The position numbers and the translations under genes are program-made. A stretch of DNA of 41,229 nt from a bacterium HR08. Lineage in GTDB: Bacteria > Acidobacteriota > Blastocatellia > HR10. Positions 7,171 to 15,373 of the stretch are shown piece by piece (within the stretch, counting starts at the first letter, position 1; each line of letters starts with the position of its first letter). A model generated the notes under the pieces. That model was not told the DNA's origin. It worked only from the letters and a program-made list of their open reading frames with translations, and made no database searches. The stretch spans positions 1-41,229 of the forward strand of contig BEHK01000008.1 in assembly GCA_002898775.1 (NCBI GenBank). Reading direction: 5' to 3'.

Positions 7171-7428
7171 ATGTCGAAGTTGTGGAAGATGCTGGCGACC
7201 ATTGTGGTCGTGATCTTTGGCGTGTCCGGCGCCTTCGCTCAAGCCGCATCGCAAAAGACGACGAAGCCGGCGGCGAAGGCGACGGCCACCCAGACGAGCG
7301 CCGCCCCAACGACGCCGACGCAGACTCCTGAGACGAAGGAAGCCAAGGCGAAGCCCAAGAAGGCCAAGAAGGCCAAGAAGGCTCATAAGACGCCGTCTGA
7401 ATCCACGGAGTCCAAGAAGCCTCAGTAG
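7171..7428 (+). CDS. Small exported Lys/Ala/Thr-rich protein
   Basis: An 85-residue protein with a clear Sec-type signal peptide: basic MSKLWK, a hydrophobic core of about 14 residues, and a likely cut after AFA near residue 23. The mature part is low in complexity, rich in Thr, Ala, Pro and Lys, and contains the repeat AKPKKAKKAKKAHK (about residues 61-74). It should be disordered and strongly cationic. The ATG at 7171 has AAGGAGGG upstream. Similar low-complexity exported proteins are common, and no function is assigned. Binding to anionic envelope polymers is only a possibility. Confidence 0.65.
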   Translation: MSKLWKMLATIVVVIFGVSGAFAQAASQKTTKPAAKATATQTSAAPTTPTQTPETKEAKAKPKKAKKAKKAHKTPSESTESKKPQ

Positions 7429-7512
7429 GCGGCGCGCCTGAATCATGGGGAGCGGGGGAACGGGGAGGTTCTTCCGCTCCTTAACTTTATCAGGGGGCGC
7501 TTGTGAGAGGTT

Positions 7513-8250
7513 ATGCGCGGACGGCTCATGTACCTGGCGGCAGCAGGGGGATGCTTCCTCTTGGTGGGGGTCGTCCTCTGGCACCAGTTCCGAACACCCT
7601 CTCCCCGGGATGAGAGACCCTCGCTCGAAGCGAGGATCTCCGACCCTAGAGAGGGAACACTGACGTTCGACGGTCGGCGAGCGCTTGAGGAATTAGAAGC
7701 GCTCCTTGACGCCGTGGAAGAGGGGGATTGGGCGCGCGCGCGGGCGCATTTCAGCGAGTTCGAACGGATCGCGCGAGCGCTCCCCTCGCCTGGATTGACG
7801 CATCCCGATGTCTCCTTCGCCCTCATGGATTTCTTCCACCTCTATCGGGTGCAACTTGAGCGCGCGCTCTCGGCCGAGGATCCAGCGGGAGCGATCTTCG
7901 CGGGCAATCAGCTGGGCGACATCGTATGGGACTTGCGCGTCCAATTGGGACGGGCACCTCTGCCGGAGCTTGGGCGGCTTCGGTATCTCGAACGCGACCT
8001 CCGATATTGGAGCGAGGTGGGGGATGAGCAGATGATCCGCGCGCGAGTCCGCGGTCTGGAACGGACGTGGACCAGTCTCCGTCCGGTCATCGCCAGTGGC
8101 CGCGGGCAAGCGCTGGTGGAACGCTTCGATGAGCTGCTGGAGCAATTGCGCGCGGCGCACGCGGTGGAGGAATATCGAGAGATCGCCCCTGAGCTGGAGG
8201 AGGTCGTCCAACAGGTCGAAGCGCATTTCTCTGAGCGGGGCGTTCGATGA
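7513..8250 (+). CDS. Membrane-anchored helical protein of unknown function
   Basis: A 245-residue protein with one N-terminal membrane helix (about residues 6-24, LMYLAAAGGCFLLVGVVLW). It is followed by a soluble, Arg/Glu/Leu-rich region that should be a bundle of long helices (about 55-240). The domain resembles helical repeat or four-helix arrangements, but I recognise no family. It is probably anchored in the inner membrane and faces the periplasm. The ATG at 7513 follows GAGAGG. Its stop overlaps the start of the next gene by four bases (ATGA), so the two are co-translated and probably work in the same place. Confidence 0.7.
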   Translation: MRGRLMYLAAAGGCFLLVGVVLWHQFRTPSPRDERPSLEARISDPREGTLTFDGRRALEELEALLDAVEEGDWARARAHFSEFERIARALPSPGLTHPDVSFALMDFFHLYRVQLERALSAEDPAGAIFAGNQLGDIVWDLRVQLGRAPLPELGRLRYLERDLRYWSEVGDEQMIRARVRGLERTWTSLRPVIASGRGQALVERFDELLEQLRAAHAVEEYREIAPELEEVVQQVEAHFSERGVR

Positions 8251-8876
8251 AACTCCCATTCGTGCCCAAGCTGATCGGATGGGTTCTGGTGGGGAGGCTC
8301 ATTGGCCTCACTGGTGGGCTCACGGCGCCTGTACCGGAGACCGACGGGCCGTCCCCTGGCTTCGCCGCATCAGTTCTTGCCGATTTCGATGAGGATACGC
8401 ATCCGGACCTGGCGCTCGCTCGGTATGAGCGACGCGGGTATCGGATTGAGGTGCATCTGAGTCGGAAGCAGAGGGAGGTCTCGCTTCGTGTCCCCGCGCG
8501 CGAGTGGGGAATGGTTCTGCTGGCCCTCGATGTCAATCGAGACGCGCACCTGGATCTTGTGGCGGCGAACGCACATCTTGTGCGCCCGTTGGCGATCTGG
8601 CTCGGCGATGGGTATGGTCGCTTTCAGCACGGGAGAGTGCGCGGGTGGGTATCCTCACTCTTGCAAGCGACGGGATATACGAAAGCTTCGGCCCGAGGCT
8701 CCGAGGTCTCTCTGACTTCTGAAGGCCGATGGCCCTTCGATCATCCGCTCTGGAGATTCGCGAAGAACGTTCCAGAAGAATCCGCCCTCTTCCCCGCAGG
8801 GGCAGTCGCCCCTGACCTGCTTCTTCCCCATCCCTGCTTCGGTCGAAGCCCTCCGGAAGGACCCGTGCCCGTGTAA
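8247..8876 (+). CDS. Exported protein with FG-GAP/VCBS-like calcium motifs
   Basis: A 209-residue protein with a hydrophobic N-terminal segment (about residues 8-26) that may be a signal peptide. Two Asp-rich repeats follow: VLADFDEDTHPDLALAR (about 43-59) and ALDVNRDAHLDLVAAN (about 92-107), with IWLGDGYGRF after the second. They match the calcium-binding half of FG-GAP/VCBS beta-propeller blades. Two blades are too few for a full propeller, so it may be a fragment or assemble with other chains. The C-terminal 60 residues show no repeat. It overlaps the upstream membrane-anchored protein by four bases. Confidence 0.65.
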   Translation: MKLPFVPKLIGWVLVGRLIGLTGGLTAPVPETDGPSPGFAASVLADFDEDTHPDLALARYERRGYRIEVHLSRKQREVSLRVPAREWGMVLLALDVNRDAHLDLVAANAHLVRPLAIWLGDGYGRFQHGRVRGWVSSLLQATGYTKASARGSEVSLTSEGRWPFDHPLWRFAKNVPEESALFPAGAVAPDLLLPHPCFGRSPPEGPVPV

Positions 8877-8978
8877 GCGCTCATCAGGGGAGTGCTTCGT
8901 TCAGGCGGGACCGCACCGGCATTCTCGGAATGCCCTTTTCCCCATCGAGTGCACGGGGATGCTTTCAGGAGGGACGAG

Positions 8979-10367
8979 ATGCGGATCATTCTCGCCGATA
9001 TCAAGGGGCGCGATGGATTCGTCGCGAAGGACACGATTGCCGGGGGGTATGGATCGCGATTTCGAGGAACCTCCTGGACGACGCGGTTTGTGGAGCGGAT
9101 GTTGCGAATCTATAACAACCTGCCGAGCCTTCAGCTCGGCTATCTGGCGGCGATCTTCGCGCAGGCGGGGCATGAAGTCGTGATCTCGCGGGGCGAGCTT
9201 GTTGCCGGAGACCTCGCGCTGGTTTTGACTTCGATGGTGGATTTTCGAAATGAGCTTGGCTGGGCAGAGGCGGCCCGTCAGCGATTCGGGATGCCCGTAG
9301 GGTTCTTCGGGACGTTCGCCACGTATATGCCCGATGTGCTCGTCGAGCACGGGCATTTCGTCATCCAGGGCGAGCCCGAACAGGCGGCGATGCGGCTGGC
9401 TCAGGGAGAACAGTTGCGAGGAATCATCGTCAGCCCTCCTCTTCAGAACTTGGACGAGCTTCCCTTTCCCCGATGGGATCTCTTTCCCCGCGAGCGTTTC
9501 GGGCATGCCGTCGAGCGTCCGTTCTGGTTCACGCGCCGGGCCTTTCCCATACTGTCGAGCCGGAGTTGTCCCGAATTCTGCACCTATTGCCCGCATCGCA
9601 TCGTCGCGTCCTATCGGGCGCGTAGTCCGGAGAACGTCCTCGCAGAGATCGAGGCGTTGTGCCGACGGTATGGCCGGGTCTATCTCGTCTTTCGCGATCC
9701 CATCTTCACCTACGATCGAGAGCGCGCGCGGCGAATCGCCGAGGGGATCGTTCGCCGCAATTTGCCCGTTCGCTTCGAATGCGAGACGCGCCTCGACGAT
9801 CTGGACGAGGAATTGCTCCGATGGCTCCATCGCGCCGGCCTGCGTTCGGTCCGATTCGGCGTCGAATCCGTGGATGCGCTCACGCTCAAACGGGTGGGAC
9901 GCCGACCGATTCCGCCGGAGCATCAGCGAGAGATCGTCTCGCTCTGCCGCCGGAAAGGGATTGTGACCCACGCCTTTTACGTCCTCGGTTTTTTGACCGA
10001 TACGGTCGAGACGATTCGGGCGACGATCGAATATGCCGTGGCGCTCAACACGACGTTCGCGCTCTTCAAAATTCTGACGCCCTATCCCGGCACGCCGCTC
10101 TATCGTCAGATGGCCCGGCTCATCACCGAGACCGATCTGGAGAAATTCGACGGCTATACGCCGACGTTTCGGCATCCGACGCTCAGCCGCGAGCAGTTGA
10201 TCTTCCTGCTGGAGACGGCCTATTCACGGTTCTACGTTCGTCCCTCGTGGCTGTGGACCTATTTGCGATTGCCGATGTCGGGATGGTTCGAGCGCTTGCT
10301 GAGCCGGGCCGATGCTTACGCCGAGCGTCGGCTTCTGGAGATCGAAACGGCGCTCTTTCCGGGATAG
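8979..10367 (+). CDS. B12-binding-type radical SAM enzyme
   Basis: A 462-residue cytosolic enzyme. The first 150 residues look like the cobalamin-binding Rossmann domain of class B radical SAM proteins (LQLGYLAAIFAQAGHEV at about 51-67), although the DxHxxG motif is missing, so cobalamin may not be bound. Cys197, Cys201 and Cys204 in SCPEFCTYC form the CxxxCxxC iron-sulfur motif. VRFECETRLDDLDEELL and SVRFGVESVD follow in the normal order of the barrel. AGGAGG before the ATG at 8979 sets the start. Related enzymes methylate, cyclise or rearrange lipids and sugars, including HpnJ in hopanoid synthesis. It opens a six-gene run with a DegT aminotransferase 23 bases later. Confidence 0.87.
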   Translation: MRIILADIKGRDGFVAKDTIAGGYGSRFRGTSWTTRFVERMLRIYNNLPSLQLGYLAAIFAQAGHEVVISRGELVAGDLALVLTSMVDFRNELGWAEAARQRFGMPVGFFGTFATYMPDVLVEHGHFVIQGEPEQAAMRLAQGEQLRGIIVSPPLQNLDELPFPRWDLFPRERFGHAVERPFWFTRRAFPILSSRSCPEFCTYCPHRIVASYRARSPENVLAEIEALCRRYGRVYLVFRDPIFTYDRERARRIAEGIVRRNLPVRFECETRLDDLDEELLRWLHRAGLRSVRFGVESVDALTLKRVGRRPIPPEHQREIVSLCRRKGIVTHAFYVLGFLTDTVETIRATIEYAVALNTTFALFKILTPYPGTPLYRQMARLITETDLEKFDGYTPTFRHPTLSREQLIFLLETAYSRFYVRPSWLWTYLRLPMSGWFERLLSRADAYAERRLLEIETALFPG

Positions 10368-10390
10368 GACGGAAGAGGAGGTGACCTCTG

Positions 10391-11683
10391 GTGTTCCGAA
10401 CGATCGCGCGCTATGGGGCCCGACAAGCGCCGGGCGCGTGGCGCGCGGCCATGCGGGCGCTTTTGTCGGGACAAGGAGTTCGCGGCCCGGCCATTCGCGA
10501 GTTCGAGGAGCGATTCGCCTCCTATCACGGCGTGCGGCATGCCGTCGCGGCGTCTTACGGGCGGATGGCCTTTTACTACATCCTGCGGGCGCTGGACCTG
10601 CCCGCGGGATCGGAGATTCTCATCCCGGCGCTCACCTTCTGGGTCGTGCCGGAGATGGCGCGCGTCGCCGGACTCAAGCCGGTCTTCGTGGATGTTGATC
10701 CGCACACCTACACGCTCGATCCGCGAGCGCTCGCGACGGCGCTCACCGAGCGGACGCGCGCCGTCGTCCCCACGCACCTCTACGGTCAACCCTGCGATAT
10801 GAACGCGATTCTCACCGTGGCCGAGCGTCATGGTCTCATCGTCATCGAGGATTGCGCGCACGCGCTCGGTGCGACCTATCGCGGTCGCAAAGTCGGGACC
10901 TTCGGCCACGCGGCCTTCTTCAGCTTCCAGCTCCTCAAGGGGCTGAACACTTACGGCGGCGGCATGGCCATAACCGACGATGATGCGCTCGCGCGGCGCA
11001 TCCGCCGCCTGGCGGAAGCCGAACCATGGCCGTCGGCGCTCTCGGTGCTGGGGAAGCTCGTGCTCGGATGGCTGCAGCAGGTCTTCATCAGTCCCCGCGG
11101 TTTCACCTTCAGCTTGTTTCCCGTGTTTTGGCTCGCTTCCCTTTTGGGCGATCGAGATGTCTCGGCTTTTCTCTGGGAGAAGATCCGGCGATTGGATCCG
11201 CTTCCCGCTTCCTATCGTCGTCGGTACAGCAACGCGCAAGCGGTGATCGGATTGCGAGCGCTAGATCATGTCGAGGAGTGGAACGCCCGCAGTCGGCAGT
11301 ACGCGCGCCGATTGAGCGAGGGATTGGCGGGGATCGCTTCGCTCGCGCTTCCGCGTCCGTTGCCGGAGACCGAGCCCGTCTACTACCAGTATTGCATTCG
11401 CGTGTCCGATCCGGAGGCGCTGACGCGCCGCGCCATTCGACGCGGGATTGACATCGAGATGATGCACGTGGACATCTGCTCGACGCTCCCGCTCTTTGCC
11501 TCGGAAGCCCGTCCATGCCCGATCGCCGAGACGGCCGCCGAGACGCGACAATTGCCCGTGTATTCGGGGTTGCGCCCGAGTGATGTCGAGCGCATCGTTC
11601 GCGTGATCCGGGAAATCAGTCGCGATTTGCCGCCGCTCGGCATCGCGGCCGGGGAGGTCGCCGCTCATGGACGCTTCGATTGA
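10391..11683 (+). CDS. DegT/DnrJ/EryC1/StrS-family PLP aminotransferase
   Basis: A 430-residue PLP enzyme of the sugar aminotransferase family (fold type I), of the kind that includes ArnB. The PLP site is clear: the Lys183 Schiff-base residue lies in FFSFQLLKGLNTYGGGM, and Asp154 in IVIEDCAHALGA binds the pyridine nitrogen. The family's THLYGQPCDM segment is at about 128-137. Such enzymes add an amino group to a 4-keto or 3-keto nucleotide sugar. The middle (about 220-260) carries a longer hydrophobic insertion than usual, GWLQQVF to WLASLLGD, which might let it contact the membrane or a lipid-linked substrate. GTG at 10391 is preceded by GGAGGTGA. Its end overlaps the DedA-like gene by 17 bases. 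Confidence 0.9.
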   Translation: MFRTIARYGARQAPGAWRAAMRALLSGQGVRGPAIREFEERFASYHGVRHAVAASYGRMAFYYILRALDLPAGSEILIPALTFWVVPEMARVAGLKPVFVDVDPHTYTLDPRALATALTERTRAVVPTHLYGQPCDMNAILTVAERHGLIVIEDCAHALGATYRGRKVGTFGHAAFFSFQLLKGLNTYGGGMAITDDDALARRIRRLAEAEPWPSALSVLGKLVLGWLQQVFISPRGFTFSLFPVFWLASLLGDRDVSAFLWEKIRRLDPLPASYRRRYSNAQAVIGLRALDHVEEWNARSRQYARRLSEGLAGIASLALPRPLPETEPVYYQYCIRVSDPEALTRRAIRRGIDIEMMHVDICSTLPLFASEARPCPIAETAAETRQLPVYSGLRPSDVERIVRVIREISRDLPPLGIAAGEVAAHGRFD

Positions 11684-12299
11684 GTCGCACATTCGCGCCT
11701 ATGGCTATTGGGGCGTTTTTCTCTGGGCCGTACTCGGCGGAGAGGAGAGCGTGGTCGTCGCCGTCTGGTTGGTGAAGCGGGGACTGTTGAATTTGCCGGG
11801 CGTCATCGTGGCGGCGGCCCTCGGAGGAGCAGCGGGAGATCAGATCTATTTCTTTCTGGCGCGGCGATACGGATGGGCGCGGCTCCGCCGCTCGGCGCGA
11901 TTGCGGCGATCGCGCGAGCGGACAGAGGCATTAGTCGCGCGCTATGGGCCGGGCGTCGTTCTAGCGTCCCGGTTTCTCGCCGGACTTCGGATCACGATCC
12001 CGCTGGTCTGTGGAACGCTGGGGATGCCGGCTCTGACCTACAGTGTGCTGAATCTCGTGAGCGCGTTCCTCTGGGCCTCGTTCTACAGCCTGGGGGTGAC
12101 GTTTCTGTGGTCGGCCTGGACATCGCCGGCGCGGCGTCTGTGGGTGGCGAGCGCCGTCGTCGCCGTCCTCGCGCTCGTCTTCCTGATTCGGTTTCGGCGA
12201 GGGCGCGGGGCGCACGCCCGCTCGGACAGACCCGCATGTCGCGCTTCGCCCGGCGCTGGCGAGGAGGAAGAATCTCGTGTGGGAATTCGTGCTGGCTAA
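11667..12299 (+). CDS. DedA/VTT-domain membrane protein
   Basis: A 210-residue inner-membrane protein of the DedA (SNARE-associated) family. Several DedA proteins flip undecaprenyl phosphate or phosphatidylethanolamine across the membrane. The sequence shows the re-entrant region (GVFLWAVLGGEESVVVAVWL, about 15-34, with the acidic pair), then AAALGGAAGDQIYFFLARRYG (about 49-69), and the second half with SRFLAGLRITIPLVCGTLGMP. The Arg and Pro there are typical functional residues. Helices end at about 180. The last 30 residues are charged and cytosolic. Its place beside an aminotransferase, deacetylase and ArnC-type transferase suggests recycling of a lipid carrier. Confidence 0.85.
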   Translation: MDASIESHIRAYGYWGVFLWAVLGGEESVVVAVWLVKRGLLNLPGVIVAAALGGAAGDQIYFFLARRYGWARLRRSARLRRSRERTEALVARYGPGVVLASRFLAGLRITIPLVCGTLGMPALTYSVLNLVSAFLWASFYSLGVTFLWSAWTSPARRLWVASAVVAVLALVFLIRFRRGRGAHARSDRPACRASPGAGEEEESRVGIRAG

Positions 12300-13380
12300 T
12301 TTTCGGAGCCGTCCCGTGCGAGCGCTTCTCAGCATCGGAAGTGTCGCTCTCGGCGTGACGCTCGTGCTTCTCTTCGCCGGATTGGCCGATGGGGAGATCC
12401 GCGAACGCGCTGAGCGGGATCGGCAGATCGGAGCCGAGGTGATCGTCTATCCCTCACAGGCCGGAGCGTTCGGCATGCTGGGCCTGCCGCTCTCGCTCTC
12501 CGTCGCGTATGCCACATCGCTCGGAGAGATCGAGGGGGTGAAATACGTCACGCCGGTGGGGTATCTCGTTCAGGAAGGCGTAGAGGGAACTGGATTCCGG
12601 GCCATCGAGGGAATTGATCCCGATTCGTATGCGCGGACGAGCGGCCTTCGGATCATCGCCGGACGCCCCCTGATGTCCGAGGACGATGCCCTCATTGATC
12701 CCTCCCATGCGCACGCGCATGGCATCACGGTGGGGGACCGAATAGACGTCCTGAGTCGTCCGTTTCGGGTCGTGGGGATCTTCGCGCCGGAGATGGGAGC
12801 GCGCGTGAAGATTGGCCTCACCGCTCTTCAAAAGCTGCGAGGGGCTCCCGAGCGATGCTCGTTCTTCTTGATCAAGTGCGTCCGGCCGGAGGCCGCGCCC
12901 GTGGTGGCCGAGCGGGTGAGCCGCCGCTTCCCGGAGTTGCGTGTGGTCTTCACGCAGGATCTGCCGCGATTGTACCGTCGGAGCGTTCCGGCGCTCGATG
13001 TCTTCCTCCGCGTGTTGCTGGGAGTGGCGTCGCTCGTCGGGACTCTCAGTGTCTTCGTCGCCATGTATGCCGCCGTCAGCGAGCGCACGCACGAGATCGG
13101 GCTGTTGAAATCCCTCGGAGCGCCCCGACGGTGGATCATGAGGAGCGTTCTGCAAGAGGCCTTCGGACTGGGACTGGTGGGCACGCTGTTGGGGGTGTGC
13201 GTGTCCTGGGGCGCGGGAGTGCTGATCATGCGCACGACCTCGTTGAGTTTCCACGTCGAGGGGCGGTGGATTCTGATCGCCGCTCTGATGGGAGTGGGAA
13301 GTTGTCTGCTGGGATCGCTGTATCCCGCGTTTCGGGCGGCTCGGCTGGATCCCGTCGTCGCGCTTGCGAAAACGACCTGA
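12277..13380 (+). CDS. FtsX/MacB-type ABC transporter permease
   Basis: A 367-residue inner-membrane permease of the type VII (MacB/LolC/FtsX) family. One helix lies at the N-terminus (about residues 14-36). A large periplasmic domain follows (about 37-240, the MacB-PCD type), then three helices at about 245-270, 295-320 and 330-352. The coupling segment ERTHEIGLLKSLGAPRRWIM (about 270-289) is the usual contact with the ATPase. These proteins move lipids, lipoproteins or peptides by a mechanical pull rather than through a channel. No ATPase gene lies in this operon, so it must use one encoded elsewhere. The GTG at 12277 follows GAGGAGG and overlaps the end of the DedA gene by 23 bases. Confidence 0.88.
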   Translation: MWEFVLANFRSRPVRALLSIGSVALGVTLVLLFAGLADGEIRERAERDRQIGAEVIVYPSQAGAFGMLGLPLSLSVAYATSLGEIEGVKYVTPVGYLVQEGVEGTGFRAIEGIDPDSYARTSGLRIIAGRPLMSEDDALIDPSHAHAHGITVGDRIDVLSRPFRVVGIFAPEMGARVKIGLTALQKLRGAPERCSFFLIKCVRPEAAPVVAERVSRRFPELRVVFTQDLPRLYRRSVPALDVFLRVLLGVASLVGTLSVFVAMYAAVSERTHEIGLLKSLGAPRRWIMRSVLQEAFGLGLVGTLLGVCVSWGAGVLIMRTTSLSFHVEGRWILIAALMGVGSCLLGSLYPAFRAARLDPVVALAKTT

Positions 13381-13455
13381 TCGGTGAAAAACGGCGAGCG
13401 AGCGCCGAAAAGGTATGCTCGATCCGCAACGGGGATGCCCCCCGGAGGGCGCGTC

Positions 13456-14331
13456 GTGGGGAAGTATCTGATCGTCACGGCCGATGACTTCGGATTCACG
13501 CCGGGCATCAATCGGGCGATCCTTCAAGTTCATGTCGAAGGGATCGTGACGAGTGCGAGCCTGATGGCCGTCGGCCCCGCATTCGAAGATGCGCTCGTTC
13601 GAGCGCGATCCGCTCGGCGCTTGGGTCTGGGTGTACATCTGGTGTGGGTGGATGAGCGCCCTGTCTCTGCTGCGCAGAAGATTCCCACGCTGGTGAACGC
13701 TCACGGGCGATTGCATTCGCTGAGTGAGTTCTTGCTTCGCCTCCACCTGGGCCTCATCCGCCGGGATGATCTGGAGCGGGAGACGCGCGCGCAACTGGAG
13801 CGGGTGCTCGGGGCCGGAATCCGACCGACGCATGTAGACAGCCATAAACATCTGCACGTTCTTCCTCCCCTGCTTGACCTCATACTTGGCCTTCTTCAGG
13901 AGTACGGGATCGGTGCCGTGCGGCTGCCTCGGGAGCGTGTCCCTTTCTCCGTCTCGTGGGCCGCCGCAGGGGCATGGCCTCGGGCTCTCGCCGTGACGTT
14001 GTTGGCTGAACGGGGGCGTCGCCGGCTCAGTGAAGCGGGGGTCTTCTTCCCCGATCATTTCTTCGGACTCTTTCACACGGGCGCTCTCACGGAGCCGGTT
14101 CTTCTGGCGATGGTGAAGCGCCTGCCGGAAGGGGTGAGCGAACTGATGTGCCATCCCGGATGTGTGGACGAGGCTTTGCGCGCGGCGCGCACGCGCCTCC
14201 GCTCCTGTCGGGAGGAGGAACTGCGTGCCCTGACGAGCCCGGCGGTTCGAGACGAAATTCGGCGAAGAGGTGTTTGCCTGGTGACGTATGAGGAAGCTGC
14301 TCAGCGACACAGATTGGGATCGTTCGTCTGA
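13456..14331 (+). CDS. ChbG/HpnK-type (YdjC) carbohydrate deacetylase
   Basis: A 291-residue metal-dependent deacetylase of the YdjC fold. Family members remove acetyl groups from chitin disaccharides (ChbG) or act in hopanoid side-chain synthesis (HpnK). The metal site is present: YLIVTADDFG at residues 4-13 gives the catalytic Asp pair. The histidines in LGLGVHLVW (about 57-65) and THVDSHKHLHVLP (about 119-131) complete the set. ELMCHPG near residue 233 provides the last histidine. GGAGGG six bases before the GTG at 13456 decides the start over a GTG at 13384 and an ATG at 13435. It would cut an N-acetyl group from the product of this operon, like ArnD, although the fold differs. Confidence 0.87.
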   Translation: MGKYLIVTADDFGFTPGINRAILQVHVEGIVTSASLMAVGPAFEDALVRARSARRLGLGVHLVWVDERPVSAAQKIPTLVNAHGRLHSLSEFLLRLHLGLIRRDDLERETRAQLERVLGAGIRPTHVDSHKHLHVLPPLLDLILGLLQEYGIGAVRLPRERVPFSVSWAAAGAWPRALAVTLLAERGRRRLSEAGVFFPDHFFGLFHTGALTEPVLLAMVKRLPEGVSELMCHPGCVDEALRAARTRLRSCREEELRALTSPAVRDEIRRRGVCLVTYEEAAQRHRLGSFV

Positions 14332-15367
14332 GCCCACGGCGATCCGCTATTCCCTGGTCATTCCTCTGCGCGATGAGGAGGGGAACGTGGAGGCGTTGTG
14401 GGAGGAAGTGACCGCCGTCATGGAGGCTCTGGGCGAGCCCTATGAGCTCATCCTCGTGGATGATGGGAGCACGGATGGGACGTATGAGCGGCTCGTGAGA
14501 CTCTTCGAGCGGGATGCGCGGGTTCAGGTCCTCCGATTGAGCCGCAACTTCGGACAGACGGCGGCCCTGGCCGCGGGGTTCGACTTCGCGCGGGGGGCAA
14601 TCATTATCGCCATGGATGGGGATTTGCAATACGATCCGCGCGACATTCCGCGTCTGGTGCAAAAGCTCAACGAGGGGTACGATTTGGTCAGCGGATGGCG
14701 GGAGAAACGATCGGATGCCTGGCTGACGCGGCGTCTCCCCTCGCGCGTCGCCAACTGGCTGGCGGCGCGTGTGTCGGGCGTGCCCTTGAAGGATTTCGGC
14801 TCGACGTTCAAGGCCTATCGGCGAGAGGTGCTGGCCCAGATTCGCCTCTATGGCGAGCAGCATCGGTTCATTCCGGCGCTGGTCAGTCAGTGGCGGGATC
14901 GCTTCGCCGAGATCCCCGTGCGCGTGCGGCCCCGTCGGTGGGGGCGCTCCAAATACGGCCTCTCGCGCACGCTGCGCGTGACATTCGATCTGCTGACGAT
15001 CGCCTTCCTGCTGCGCTATCTCGCCCATCCCCTTCGTCTGTTCGGAAGCTGGGGAGTCGCGATGCTGCTCGGCGGCCTCGGGCTGGACGGGTACCTTGTG
15101 GGGGAGAAGCTCTGGCGCCACATCTCGATCATGGAGCAACACGGCCCGCTCCTTCTGTTGAGCGTCTTGCTCATCGTCACCGGGGGGCAACTGATCTCGC
15201 TCGGACTGCTCGGCGAGATCCTCTCGCGGACGTACTTCGAGTCGCAGCGGAAGCCGATCTACTCGATTCGGGAGATCCGCACGCGGAGGGCCGAATCTCC
15301 GGTGGGAGAACCCGGGCTGCAGGGCGGAGGAACCATCCCTTCGACTCGCGCACCGTGCCCCACGTGA
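14288..15367 (+). CDS. GT2 glycosyltransferase of the ArnC/DPM1/GtrB type
   Basis: A 359-residue membrane-bound family 2 glycosyltransferase that should link a sugar to polyprenyl phosphate. The catalytic domain (about residues 20-235) has YSLVIPLRDEEGNV at its start, ILVDDGSTDGT (about 55-65), and MDGDLQYDP (about 98-106), which carries the DxD metal motif. The RNFGQTAALAAGFD segment is the normal acceptor helix. RPRRWGRSKYGLSRTLR (about 217-233) is the usual lid before the C-terminal pair of helices (about 245-270 and 280-310). The ATG at 14288 overlaps the deacetylase by 44 bases, which is long, but I see no alternative start before the conserved core. It is the last gene of the run and converges on the regulator gene. 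Confidence 0.9.
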   Translation: MRKLLSDTDWDRSSEPTAIRYSLVIPLRDEEGNVEALWEEVTAVMEALGEPYELILVDDGSTDGTYERLVRLFERDARVQVLRLSRNFGQTAALAAGFDFARGAIIIAMDGDLQYDPRDIPRLVQKLNEGYDLVSGWREKRSDAWLTRRLPSRVANWLAARVSGVPLKDFGSTFKAYRREVLAQIRLYGEQHRFIPALVSQWRDRFAEIPVRVRPRRWGRSKYGLSRTLRVTFDLLTIAFLLRYLAHPLRLFGSWGVAMLLGGLGLDGYLVGEKLWRHISIMEQHGPLLLLSVLLIVTGGQLISLGLLGEILSRTYFESQRKPIYSIREIRTRRAESPVGEPGLQGGGTIPSTRAPCPT

Positions 15368-15373
15368 TGTCTG

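Noticed and set aside
12454-14337. A 627-codon minus-strand frame opposite the permease and deacetylase
   Set aside because: Antisense shadow. The plus-strand proteins have clear families and motifs.
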